DNA of 26,708 bases, taken from assembly GCA_900553705.1 (NCBI GenBank), contig USEK01000005.1, positions 1 through 26,708 on the forward strand. Reading direction: 5' to 3'. Below the pieces are notes generated by a model, which had not been told where the DNA came from, ran no database searches, and saw nothing but the letters and a program-made list of their open reading frames with translations. Both the position numbers and the translations under genes were made by a program. Of this stretch, positions 17,311 through 24,757 are shown piece by piece (position 1 is the first letter of the stretch; each line of letters opens with the position of its first letter). Source of the DNA: an uncultured Collinsella sp. (GTDB lineage: Bacteria > Actinomycetota > Coriobacteriia > Coriobacteriales > Coriobacteriaceae).

Positions 17311-18303
17311 ATGACTACTCAGGAACAGGTTAAGGACGTCGTCTCCCAGGTTTTGGCTGACAAGGCAGACAAGGGCGGCATCAAGCGCGTCGTGTGGATT
17401 GGCGCCGGCGGATCCAACGGCGGCAACTATCCTGCCCAGTACTTTATGGAGCACGAGGCCACGCAGGTCGTGAGCTCCAGCTACACCAGCAACGAGTTCG
17501 TGCACGCAACCCCTGCCTACGTTAACGAGAACACCCTGGCCGTCGTCGTGTCCATGCGCGGCACCAAGGAGACCATCGTCGCCGCCCAGGTCGCCAAGGA
17601 CCACGGCGCCAGCACCATCGCCATCTATGTTGACGAGTCCGCCCTCACCGAGGTCTGCGACTACAAGATCCAGTATGACAGCCTGGCCGTCGACGAGTCC
17701 TGCATGGGCCGTACCAACTCCGCCGTCGTGACCATGATCGCCATGGAGCTCACGCAGCAGACCGAGGGCTATGCCGAGTACGAGACCGCTATGGCCGCGT
17801 TTGACTTGGTCGACCCCATCTATCGCAAGGCCGTCGAGTACACCCGTCCGCTTGCTGCCAAGTGGGCCGAGCAGAACGCCGACAAGCCCTGCATCAACGT
17901 CATGGCTCAGGGTCCGCTCTTTGGTGCCGCCTACGTCTTTAGCATCTGCAACGTGCAGGAGATGCTGCAGATCGACTCCTGCACCATCAACACCTGCGAC
18001 TTCTTCCACGGCCCCTTCGAGATCCTGGACAAGCGCACCTCGCTGTTCCAGCTCATCAGCGTCGGCCGCAGCCGCTGCAACGACGAGCGCGGCATCCGCT
18101 TCGTCAACCAGTACGGTGGCGAGCGCGTCTATCAGCTCGACGCCAAGGAGCTCGGCCTCAACGACATCAAGGACAGCGTGAGCGAGTACTTCAACCACCT
18201 GATCTTTGCCCCGATTCTCAACAACGTCTACATGCGTGCGCTCTCCGCCGTCACCCACAAGGACTACATGACGCGCCGCTACATGTGGAAGCTGGACTAC
18301 TAA
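17311..18303 (+). CDS. SIS-domain protein, probable sugar-amine-6-phosphate deglycase (FrlB/GfrF-like)
   Basis: This 330-residue protein has two sugar isomerase (SIS) domains. IGAGGSNGG (30-38) is the first phosphate-binding loop and SMRGTKET (81-88) the second. Glu217 (in VQEMLQ) and His233 (in FFHGPFE) are 16 residues apart, the spacing I recall for the catalytic Glu/His of FraB-type deglycases. The C-terminal RRYMWKLDY closely matches the end of the second SIS protein at 22704. Deglycases of this type split fructoselysine-6-phosphate or glucoselysine-6-phosphate into a hexose phosphate and an amino acid. The gene is divergent from a GntR repressor and near a mannose-type PTS, which fits that role. 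AAAGG lies 10 nt before ATG 17311. AgaS-type or glucosamine isomerase activity is a less likely alternative. Confidence 0.75.
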   Translation: MTTQEQVKDVVSQVLADKADKGGIKRVVWIGAGGSNGGNYPAQYFMEHEATQVVSSSYTSNEFVHATPAYVNENTLAVVVSMRGTKETIVAAQVAKDHGASTIAIYVDESALTEVCDYKIQYDSLAVDESCMGRTNSAVVTMIAMELTQQTEGYAEYETAMAAFDLVDPIYRKAVEYTRPLAAKWAEQNADKPCINVMAQGPLFGAAYVFSICNVQEMLQIDSCTINTCDFFHGPFEILDKRTSLFQLISVGRSRCNDERGIRFVNQYGGERVYQLDAKELGLNDIKDSVSEYFNHLIFAPILNNVYMRALSAVTHKDYMTRRYMWKLDY

Positions 18304-18305
18304 GA

Positions 18306-18333
18306 GTTACGCGGTTTTACCAAACCGCGTAAC
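18306..18333. terminator. 12-bp hairpin after the first SIS gene
   Basis: A perfect stem GTTACGCGGTTT/AAACCGCGTAAC with a TACC loop starts 2 nt after the stop codon. There is no T-run on the plus strand. It may stabilise the 3' end or act as a weak terminator. Confidence 0.5.
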
Positions 18334-18334
18334 G

Positions 18335-18465
18335 GCTCGACGCTGCGCGGACCGCATTTGGACAATCTGACGTTCAACTTCAAGGGCGCGACCAGAAGGT
18401 CAGCGCCCTTTCGTTTCACGCCACCTTGCCTCAAATGCGGCCCGCTCGCTGACTTATGCTCAACC
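18335..18465. repeat. nested palindromic intergenic element, copy D
   Basis: This is the second copy of the element at 13548-13680. CCGCATTTG pairs with CAAATGCGG, and the centre holds GGGCGC-gACCagaaGGTca-GCGCCC. The outer sequences are conserved between copies, while the central stem differs in sequence. Confidence 0.75.
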
Positions 18466-18481
18466 AGCGGTGCCTTAGACG

Positions 18482-18525
18482 TTGGGGACGTTCTTAAATG
18501 ACTAGTCATTTGGGAACGTCCCCAA
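18482..18525. repeat. 44-bp REP-like palindrome
   Basis: Arms TTGGGGACGTTC and GAACGTCCCCAA flank a perfect 16-bp core AAATGACTAGTCATTT. The two unpaired steps on each side are TT against GG, which would still pair as G-U in RNA. It resembles repetitive extragenic palindromes mobilised by REP-associated transposases. No transposase is in the window. Confidence 0.75.
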
Positions 18526-18569
18526 TGAGTATGTGGGGAAGCAGATTTTTCCGTTCGGCGATTTGTGTC

Positions 18570-18600
18570 TTGAAAAATGTATATAACGACTATAACGTAG
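18570..18600 (+). promoter_or_regulatory. candidate promoter/operator of the EamA gene
   Basis: TTGAAA (18570-18575) precedes TATAAC (18591-18596) with a short 15-nt spacer. TATAACGT (18591-18598) is the inverse of ACGTTATA found upstream of the PTS IIAB gene and the second GntR gene. A related ATATAACGAC lies directly before it. Confidence 0.4.
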
Positions 18601-18637
18601 TACGAAACATATTGGAAACAATACCGAGGAGGCTGCG

Positions 18638-19720
18638 TTGAAGAAGAGCAATCTGGGCTATGTGCTGGTGCTGATCGCCGCGCTTATGTGGGGCAGCATC
18701 GGAATCTTTGTAAACGGCATCTCGGCCATGGGCGTTTCGTCCCAGAGCATGGCTGTCTTTCGCTTGTTGGTCGGAGCGCTTATCTTGGCGCCGGTCCTGA
18801 TGTTTATGGGCTGCCGTCCGGGTGAGGGGTCTACCGTGGCTCAGGGTCCGCTGGCCCTGTTCAAGGCAAGCCCTAAAGAGCTTGTTCCCTGTGCGCTTGT
18901 CGGCATCGTCGGTTTGGCCGCCGCCAACACCTGTTATTACGAGTGCATGGGCGAGGTGGGCATGTCCACGGCCTCGGTGCTGCTCTACACCTCGCCGGTG
19001 TTTGGCGTCATGCTCGGCCGCGTGCTTTATCGCGAGGACGTGACCCCCAACAAGCTCGTTGCCATTGTCTTTAACATCGTAGGCTGCGTGCTTGCAGTGA
19101 CCAATGGCGACCTTTCCGGTTTTCATTTTTCGGTTTGGGGCGTCACGTCGGGCGTGATTGCAGGCCTTTGTGGTGCGTCGCTCGCGGTGTTTAGCCGAAT
19201 AGCAACCAAGACGGTCCACCCGCTGGCTGTCACGTTTTGGGGCTTTGTTTTTGGCGGTGCGGTTATGGCAGCTATCGCGGCTCCGTGGCCGGATGTCGCC
19301 GCGGCAATGTCGCCACAGCTGCTGCTGCTGTTCCTTGGCTTTGGACTCATCCCCACAGCCGTTGCTTACATCTTATATATGCAGGGTCTGTCCATGGGGC
19401 TCGAGACATCGAAAGTTCCCGTCGTAATGTCTTTCGAGACGGTCGTCACCGTACTGGTGGGCATTGGTGTCTACGCCGAGCCCGCCGGCGCGATTAAAGT
19501 CCTGGGCATCGTGTTGGTGCTCGCGTCCATCCTGATTATGAACACCGACTTCTCCAAGCTGCGCAACAGTGTGTTTGTCGGTCATGTCATTGAGAGCATG
19601 ACCTTTAAGCCCAACGCGTGGTGGACCGAAAAATCTCAGGACATGGATCTGTTTAAGGAACGCACCGGCATTGCGCTGGAACCCACCGTACAGGAAAGCC
19701 CCTGGTACTTCGTGCGATAG
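18638..19720 (+). CDS. EamA/DMT-family transporter
   Basis: This is a 360-residue protein of the drug/metabolite transporter superfamily, with two EamA repeats (about 8-155 and 165-303) of five helices each. The first begins LVLIAALMWGSIGIFV and ends in the conserved ASVLLYTSPVFGVMLG pattern. The start is TTG 18638, with a strong GAGGAGG 5 nt upstream. A 57-residue hydrophilic C-terminal tail (304-360), rich in Lys, Asp and Trp, is unusual for the family. Many relatives export amino acids or other small metabolites. Standing between a deglycase-like gene and a PTS operon, it might export the amino acid freed from the imported conjugate. That is inference, and uptake of a related compound is equally possible. 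Confidence 0.88.
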   Translation: MKKSNLGYVLVLIAALMWGSIGIFVNGISAMGVSSQSMAVFRLLVGALILAPVLMFMGCRPGEGSTVAQGPLALFKASPKELVPCALVGIVGLAAANTCYYECMGEVGMSTASVLLYTSPVFGVMLGRVLYREDVTPNKLVAIVFNIVGCVLAVTNGDLSGFHFSVWGVTSGVIAGLCGASLAVFSRIATKTVHPLAVTFWGFVFGGAVMAAIAAPWPDVAAAMSPQLLLLFLGFGLIPTAVAYILYMQGLSMGLETSKVPVVMSFETVVTVLVGIGVYAEPAGAIKVLGIVLVLASILIMNTDFSKLRNSVFVGHVIESMTFKPNAWWTEKSQDMDLFKERTGIALEPTVQESPWYFVR

Positions 19721-19804
19721 GGGATTGCGCGCAGGGTCTGACCTGGGGTTATCCAGCTAGCGCCGGCCTACCCAGTCCAACGTTTCGAGTACGTTAAACC
19801 CGTC

Positions 19805-19876
19805 AACGGTCGATTTTCACCCGCGAACGGTCTTTATACTAATTAGCAATATAAGCAACGTATAAGACGTTATAAT
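19805..19876 (+). promoter_or_regulatory. promoter region of the PTS operon with operator motif
   Basis: A perfect TATAAT (19871-19876) is embedded in AGACGTTATA (19865-19874), a 10-mer also found at 25932-25941 before the second GntR gene. No good -35 is seen for it. A second -10-like TATACT lies at 19835-19840. The direct repeat AACGGTC occurs at 19805-19811 and 19826-19832, 21 bp apart, as expected for proteins on the same DNA face. Confidence 0.5.
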
Positions 19877-19902
19877 GACCATAACGAAAAGGAGGAGGCA
19901 AG

Positions 19903-20826
19903 ATGAATCAGATCATTCTCGCATCTCATGGCGGCCTGGCCGCAGGCGCCAAAGACACGCTCGAGATGGTTCTCGGCGACGTGTCGAACGTCCACGTCGT
20001 GTCGCTTGCTCGTGACGACAAGGAGCCCATCACCAATAAGGTTGAGGCTATGATCGCCACGTTCAACGCGGACGACACCGTCTATGTGCTGACCGATATG
20101 CTCGGCAGCTCGGTCAACAACAGCATGGTCGAGCTTTCCAAGAACGGCACGAAGTTCACGGTTGTCAGCGGTTTCAACATCCCGTTGGCGCTCACGCTTG
20201 CTATGAGCCCCGCCCCCGTCAAGGGCGCCGAGCTCGCGGCCCTCATCAATGAGGCCCGCACCGGTCTGACCAACCCCAACGCACCGGTCGAGGCCGCCGC
20301 GGCTCCCGCCAAGAAGGCCAAGGCGTCCCGTCACAGCTCCGGTCCCGCCAAGATCGTCCTCGCACGTCTTGACTACCGTCTGCTGCACGGCCAGGTCGTC
20401 TTTACTTGGACCACCAAGGTTCAGGCCGAGCGCATCATCGTCGTCGACAACGCTGCCGCCAACGATGACATCAAGAAGGGCGCTCTTAAGCTGGCCAAGC
20501 CCCAGGGCGTGCGCCTGAACGTCTTCACCGTCGAGCGTGCCCTCGCCAAGATGGATAAGCTCAACACCCTCGGCGAGCGCGTCATGTTCGTCTTTGGCAA
20601 CACTGCCGAGATGCTGCAGTTCTGTCAGGGCTACAAGCTCGACGCCATCAACCTGGGCGCCACCGCCAACCACGACGGTGCCGATCAGGTCGGCGGCAAG
20701 GACAGCTCCGTCTTCCTCGACGCCACCCAGAAGGCCGACGTCAACCAGCTGCTCGACATGGGCATCAAGCTCTATGTCCAGCAGACCCCTACGTATCAGA
20801 GCGTCGACATCGACGCCAAGCTGTAA
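19903..20826 (+). CDS. PTS mannose/fructose/sorbose-family fused EIIA-EIIB
   Basis: This 307-residue cytoplasmic phosphocarrier combines two domains. EIIA (1-125) has the phosphorylated His9 in ASHGGLAAG. A flexible Ala/Pro/Lys linker spans about 126-147. EIIB (148-307) begins KIVLARLDYRLLHGQV with the active His162. Phosphate passes from HPr to His9, then to His162, then to the incoming substrate. A very strong AAGGAGGAGG precedes ATG 19903. It is the first gene of an operon with IIC and IID and then a SIS deglycase-like gene. Mannose-family systems serve glucosamine, mannose, sorbose and also fructoselysine and glucoselysine (GfrABCD), so substrate choice rests on the linked SIS genes. Confidence 0.94.
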   Translation: MNQIILASHGGLAAGAKDTLEMVLGDVSNVHVVSLARDDKEPITNKVEAMIATFNADDTVYVLTDMLGSSVNNSMVELSKNGTKFTVVSGFNIPLALTLAMSPAPVKGAELAALINEARTGLTNPNAPVEAAAAPAKKAKASRHSSGPAKIVLARLDYRLLHGQVVFTWTTKVQAERIIVVDNAAANDDIKKGALKLAKPQGVRLNVFTVERALAKMDKLNTLGERVMFVFGNTAEMLQFCQGYKLDAINLGATANHDGADQVGGKDSSVFLDATQKADVNQLLDMGIKLYVQQTPTYQSVDIDAKL

Positions 20827-20862
20827 TCAACCAGGCTTTTGCCTGACTGAAAGGAGAAGGGT

Positions 20863-21657
20863 ATGAATACGTTCATCAGTGCGGTGCTCGTCGGCCTCGT
20901 CGGCGTGTTCTGCATGTGGGACTCCCGCCTGCTCGGTCGTCTTAACTTCGAGCAGCCCCTCGTTGGCGCTACGCTCGTCGGTCTGCTGCTGGGCGATGTG
21001 CCCACCGGCCTTGCCGTCGGTGCCGCCGTCGAGCTCGTGTCCATGGGCCTGGTGCAGGTCGGCGCCGCCGTTCCGCCCGATATGGTCCTGGGCGGCATCG
21101 TGGCCGCTGCCTTTGCGTGCCTGACCGATGCTTCCGCCGAGACCGCCATGACGATCGCCATCCCGGTCGCCGTCCTGGGTCAGCTCCTCGGCATCGTGTT
21201 CCGTTCCATCATCGCCGCCCTCACCCATGTGGCAGATAGCGCGATCGATAACGGAAAGTTCAAGACCGCCTACCGTATGCACATCTGCGCCGGCTCCGGT
21301 CTGTACGCCATCATGTACTTCCTGCCGATCTTCCTCGCCGTCTTTGTTGGCACCGACCTGGTTCAGGCCATCGTCAACATGGTTCCCGAGTGGCTGTCCA
21401 CTGGTCTTAACGTTTCGACCAAGATCATGACCGCCTACGGCTTGGCCCTGCTGCTCACCATGATGATCAAGAAGGGTATGACTCCGTTCCTGTTCATCGG
21501 TTTCCTGCTCGCCGCTTACCTCAACCTGTCCGTCATCGCGGTCGCTCTGATCGGTGTGTGCCTGGCTGTCGTCTTCATGGGCTTCAAGTTCAACGGTTCC
21601 CATGCAGCCGCCGGTGTCGATTCCGACTACGATCCGCTCGAAGACGACGAAGACTAA
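20863..21657 (+). CDS. PTS mannose-family EIIC membrane component
   Basis: This 264-residue polytopic membrane protein forms the substrate channel together with EIID. The N-terminus has the family pattern VLVGLVGVFCMWDSRLLG, followed by FEQPLVGATLVGLLLGDV and VGAAVELVSMGLVQVGAAVP, as in ManY-type proteins. The acidic tail (DSDYDPLEDDED) is cytoplasmic. AAAGGAG precedes ATG 20863. It begins 36 nt after the IIAB stop and ends 13 nt before the IID start, so the three are clearly co-transcribed. Confidence 0.95.
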   Translation: MNTFISAVLVGLVGVFCMWDSRLLGRLNFEQPLVGATLVGLLLGDVPTGLAVGAAVELVSMGLVQVGAAVPPDMVLGGIVAAAFACLTDASAETAMTIAIPVAVLGQLLGIVFRSIIAALTHVADSAIDNGKFKTAYRMHICAGSGLYAIMYFLPIFLAVFVGTDLVQAIVNMVPEWLSTGLNVSTKIMTAYGLALLLTMMIKKGMTPFLFIGFLLAAYLNLSVIAVALIGVCLAVVFMGFKFNGSHAAAGVDSDYDPLEDDED

Positions 21658-21670
21658 GGAGGAACACACT

Positions 21671-22504
21671 ATGGCAACCGCAACCAAGGACGTGTCCCTG
21701 AACAAGAAGGTCAGCCAGTTCTTCTGGCGCTCCTGGGCCATCCAGGCCTCTTGGAACTACGAGCGTCAGATGAACATGGGCTTCCTCTACGGCATGGTTC
21801 CCACGCTCGACCGCCTCTATCCGGACGAGTCCGACCCCAAGCAGCTCGCTGCTAAGAAAGAGGCTTACCACCGTCACATGGCGTTCTACAACTGCACCCC
21901 GCAGACGAGCGCCTTTATCCTGGGCCTCACCGCCTCCATGGAGGAGGAGTACGCCAAGGATCCCGAGAACTTCGATCCCGATTCGATCAACGCGGTCAAG
22001 ACCTCCCTCATGGGTCCGCTTTCCGGCATCGGTGACTCCTTCTTCCAGGGTACCATCCGCGTTATCGCTTTTGGCCTGGGCGTTCAGCTGGCTCAGCAGG
22101 GCTCCATCATGGGCCCGATCCTGGCCATGCTCATCTCCATCGTCCCCTCTGTGCTGATCACTTGGTTCGCAGCCAAGATGGGCTATCAGGGCGGCCACGA
22201 GTACCTGAGCAAGCTTCAGGGCGGCGACCTCATGGAGAAGCTCATGTATGTCTGCGGCATCGTGGGCCTTATGTCCGTGGGCGGCATGATCGCTACGCTG
22301 ATCGGCGCCACCACCCCGCTGCAGTTCGCTGAGGGCACCGTTGTTATCCAGGACATCCTGGACGGCATGATGCCCCAGATGATCTCCCTCGGCCTCACCG
22401 GCCTTATGTACTGGCTCATCAAGAAGAACGTCAACACCGGTTGGCTTCTCGCGATCGCCATCGTGGGCGGCATCGCCCTCTCCGCGGCCGGCATTCTGGC
22501 CTAG
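21671..22504 (+). CDS. PTS mannose-family EIID membrane component
   Basis: This 277-residue protein pairs with EIIC in the membrane. The amphipathic N-terminal part has the conserved FFWRSWAIQASWNYERQMN and GFLYGMVPTLDRLY. LMGPLSGIGDSFFQGTIR is the signature loop, and the hydrophobic C-terminal half anchors the protein. I start at ATG 21671, with AAGGAGG 8 nt upstream, because the in-frame upstream region lies inside the IIC gene. A REP-like palindrome follows at 22583, before the second SIS gene. Confidence 0.95.
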   Translation: MATATKDVSLNKKVSQFFWRSWAIQASWNYERQMNMGFLYGMVPTLDRLYPDESDPKQLAAKKEAYHRHMAFYNCTPQTSAFILGLTASMEEEYAKDPENFDPDSINAVKTSLMGPLSGIGDSFFQGTIRVIAFGLGVQLAQQGSIMGPILAMLISIVPSVLITWFAAKMGYQGGHEYLSKLQGGDLMEKLMYVCGIVGLMSVGGMIATLIGATTPLQFAEGTVVIQDILDGMMPQMISLGLTGLMYWLIKKNVNTGWLLAIAIVGGIALSAAGILA

Positions 22505-22582
22505 TCGCGACCAAGCGCCTAACCGCTTTCCCCCGGGGGCCTGCCTGGCATCCCATACCCCAGGCAGGCTTCCATCCCCAAA

Positions 22583-22613
22583 ATGCGACAATGGGACAGT
22601 CCCCTTGTCGCAT
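22583..22613. repeat. 31-bp REP-like palindrome between IID and SIS2
   Basis: ATGCGACAATGGGAC and GTCCCCTTGTCGCAT are complementary around a single central A, with one mismatch. It sits inside the operon, so it may form a stem in the mRNA that tunes downstream expression. Confidence 0.75.
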
Positions 22614-22703
22614 CCTCAACGGACCGGCGACTCGGTCCAAACCACGGTAACCCTGCGAGCGCCCGGCAATGTGGCGCCGCAAAAATCGAAAGGAATGTGT
22701 CAG

Positions 22704-23687
22704 ATGTACGAGATCGACCTTAACCTCCCTAAGCAGATCGTCGCTGACGTCCTGTCCAACCACGAGATCCACAGTGTCGCCTTCGTCGGCTGCGGTGCTT
22801 CCATGTCCGACCTGTACCCCGCCAAGTACTTCCTGGCCAACAACACGGACAAGCTGAACGTTCAGATCTTCACCGCTAACGAGTTCAACTACGACACGCC
22901 TTCCTGGGTCAACGAGCACACCTTCGTGATCACCTGCTCCCTCGGTGGCTCCACGCCCGAGACCGTCGAGGCCAACAAGACCGCCAAGAAGCACAACTGC
23001 CCGGTCGTCTCCCTCACCAACAAGGCTGGCTCCGCTCTGACCGTCGACGCCGACCACGTCATCGTTCACGGCTTTCACGCCAACTTCGCTGCCAAGTGCG
23101 AGAAGCCCGGCTATGCCATCGCTCTTGCTCTCGAGATCCTTCAGCAGACCGAGGGCTATGACAAGTACGACGACATGATCACCGGCCTCACCAACGTCTT
23201 CGATCTCTGCGAGAACGCTGCTCAGTCCTGCAAGAAGCTCGCCAAGAAGTTCGCTGAGGACTTCAAGGACGACAAGATGATTTACTTCATGGCCTCTGGT
23301 GCCTCCGAGAAGATGGCTTACTCTCACGCCGCCTTCCTGTTCACCGAGATGCAGTGGATCGACGCCGCCGCCTACAACACCGGCGAGTACTTCCACGGCC
23401 CGTTCGAGGTTTCCACCGAGGGTAAGCCCTACGTCTTCTTCATGTCCGATGGCGCTACCCGTCCGATGGACGCCCGCGCCCTCACCTTCCTTGAGCGCAT
23501 GGGCGCCAAGGTCGCTCTGATCGACTCCAAGGACTACGGCCTGGCTGACGCCGTGCCCGCGAGCGTCGTCACCTACTTCAACCCGCTGCTGCACCTCGCC
23601 GTTATGCGCGAGTACGGCAACCAGATCGCCGAGGCCCGTCAGCACCCGCTGACCATGCGTCGCTACATGTGGAAGCTTTCCTACTAA
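22704..23687 (+). CDS. second SIS-domain protein, probable sugar-amine-6-phosphate deglycase (GfrE/FrlB-like)
   Basis: This 327-residue double-SIS protein is homologous to the one at 17311. FVGCGASMSD (27-36) and SLGGSTPET (79-87) are the phosphate-binding loops. Glu215 (FTEMQW) and His231 (YFHGPFE) again lie 16 residues apart. The end HPLTMRRYMWKLSY parallels the other copy. ATG 22704 is chosen because GGA lies 9 nt upstream, whereas a nearer in-frame ATG at 22695 would overlap the ribosome site. It follows the PTS genes in the same direction and ends before a terminator at 23722. Having two different deglycases beside one PTS mirrors the Salmonella gfr operon, where GfrE and GfrF act on glucoselysine- and fructoselysine-6-phosphate. 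Which copy has which role is unknown. Confidence 0.76.
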   Translation: MYEIDLNLPKQIVADVLSNHEIHSVAFVGCGASMSDLYPAKYFLANNTDKLNVQIFTANEFNYDTPSWVNEHTFVITCSLGGSTPETVEANKTAKKHNCPVVSLTNKAGSALTVDADHVIVHGFHANFAAKCEKPGYAIALALEILQQTEGYDKYDDMITGLTNVFDLCENAAQSCKKLAKKFAEDFKDDKMIYFMASGASEKMAYSHAAFLFTEMQWIDAAAYNTGEYFHGPFEVSTEGKPYVFFMSDGATRPMDARALTFLERMGAKVALIDSKDYGLADAVPASVVTYFNPLLHLAVMREYGNQIAEARQHPLTMRRYMWKLSY

Positions 23688-23721
23688 TCACAAGTAAGTA
23701 GACCTTACGGGTTGATTGAGA

Positions 23722-23753
23722 GGGGATGGGGTTTGCGCCCCGTCCCCTTTTTT
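23722..23753 (+). terminator. terminator after the second SIS gene
   Basis: GGGGATGGGG pairs with CCCCGTCCCC (one T-G wobble) around TTTGCG and is followed by six T. It lies directly before the HAD ribosome site, so it ends the PTS operon or sets a lower level for the HAD gene by partial read-through. Confidence 0.85.
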
Positions 23754-23773
23754 GCTATCGAAAGGAGATACGT

Positions 23774-24403
23774 ATGATCAAGGCAGTGCTGTTTGACATG
23801 GACGGCGTGCTGGTCGATACCGAGTGGTTCTACAACCGTCGTCGCGTGGCGTTTATGGAAGAGAAGGGCTTTCACTTTGACGAGATCCCCGATCTTTCGG
23901 GGTCTAACGAGCCCGCCATTTGGAAGTCGCTGGTACCTGACGATGTTGAGCTGCGCGAGCGCCTGCGCGTGGAGTACAAGCAGGTCTACAGCCCAGACCA
24001 TCCCGTTCCGTATGCCGAGCTGCTCAACGAGCAGACGGAGCCGGTGATGCGCAAGCTGCACGAGCGCGGCGTGAAGTGCGCCATCGCAAGCTCGTCCTAT
24101 CGCGAGCTCATTGACGAGCTGGTGGGGATTGCCGGTATCGCCGACGTGCTGGACTACACCATCAGCGGTCACGAGTGCAGTGCGTTTAAGCCCGACCCCG
24201 AGATCTACCTGCGTGCCATGGAGGCGCTGGGTGTGGAGCCTACCGAGTGCCTGGTTATCGAGGACTCGCCTTTGGGCATCGAGGCTGGCAAACGTTCCGG
24301 CGCCCGCGTCCTGGCACTGCGCCCGCACGAGGGCGTCAACCTCGATCAATCGCGAGCCGATGCCGTTATTGATAATCTGACCGACATTTTGGCCGCTTTG
24401 TAG
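23774..24403 (+). CDS. HAD-superfamily sugar-phosphate phosphatase / beta-phosphoglucomutase-like
   Basis: This 209-residue hydrolase has all HAD motifs: FDMDGVLVD (nucleophile Asp8, Asp10), ASSS (motif II, Ser106 region), Lys139 in FKPDPEIY, and EDSPLGIEAG (Glu163, Asp164). The helical cap between motifs I and II is of the beta-phosphoglucomutase type. Such enzymes dephosphorylate small sugar phosphates or isomerise hexose phosphates. AAAGGAG precedes ATG 23774. It lies just behind a terminator after the SIS gene, and no promoter is visible in the 20-nt gap, so read-through is likely. In the proposed pathway it could remove excess or damaged sugar phosphate. No substrate is evident from sequence. 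Confidence 0.87.
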   Translation: MIKAVLFDMDGVLVDTEWFYNRRRVAFMEEKGFHFDEIPDLSGSNEPAIWKSLVPDDVELRERLRVEYKQVYSPDHPVPYAELLNEQTEPVMRKLHERGVKCAIASSSYRELIDELVGIAGIADVLDYTISGHECSAFKPDPEIYLRAMEALGVEPTECLVIEDSPLGIEAGKRSGARVLALRPHEGVNLDQSRADAVIDNLTDILAAL

Positions 24404-24500
24404 TGTCAATCCGCCGCGAGAAGCACGGGTTCAAACGTTTTTTGCGGTGGACTGGCTCAATTTGGTTTCGATTTTGATCCGTTTGGCTTCGATTCGGACT

Positions 24501-24619
24501 AAGTGAGTAGACTTTTTGGTGCAGGACGAGCACAAAGCGCATCTGCTCTAGTAAAACCGCAGGTCACAGGGGTGGCGGTTTTGGGTGTGCTCTGCAGGTC
24601 GCGTAAAGTCTACTCACTT
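24501..24619. repeat. 119-bp element with 15-bp terminal inverted repeats
   Basis: AAGTGAGTAGACTTT (24501-24515) is exactly inverted at 24605-24619. Inside, GAGCACA and TGTGCTC lie at symmetric offsets and AAAACCGC pairs with GCGGTTTT, so the element folds as nested stems. A related AAGTAAGTAGACCTT (13 of 15 matches) occurs at 23692-23706. It could be a MITE-like repeat or a structured RNA. No coding frame is convincing in 24404-24757. Confidence 0.75.
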
Positions 24620-24703
24620 GTAATTTGGGCCTTTGGTCGTGGGGTTGCTGGTCCCGCTTTGGTTGTCGAGAGAGGGTGAATTGAAGCGCCCCCGCACGCT
24701 CCA

Positions 24704-24712
24704 TGCTACAAT
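24704..24712 (+). promoter_or_regulatory. extended -10 promoter candidate for yitT
   Basis: TGCTACAAT is an extended -10 box, 45 nt before the GTG start. TTGAAG at 24681 is 20 nt upstream of TACAAT, too far for an ideal -35. Confidence 0.4.
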
Positions 24713-24757
24713 CGCGGACATACCCCACAACTACATCTGCCTTCGAAAGGAGCCTGC

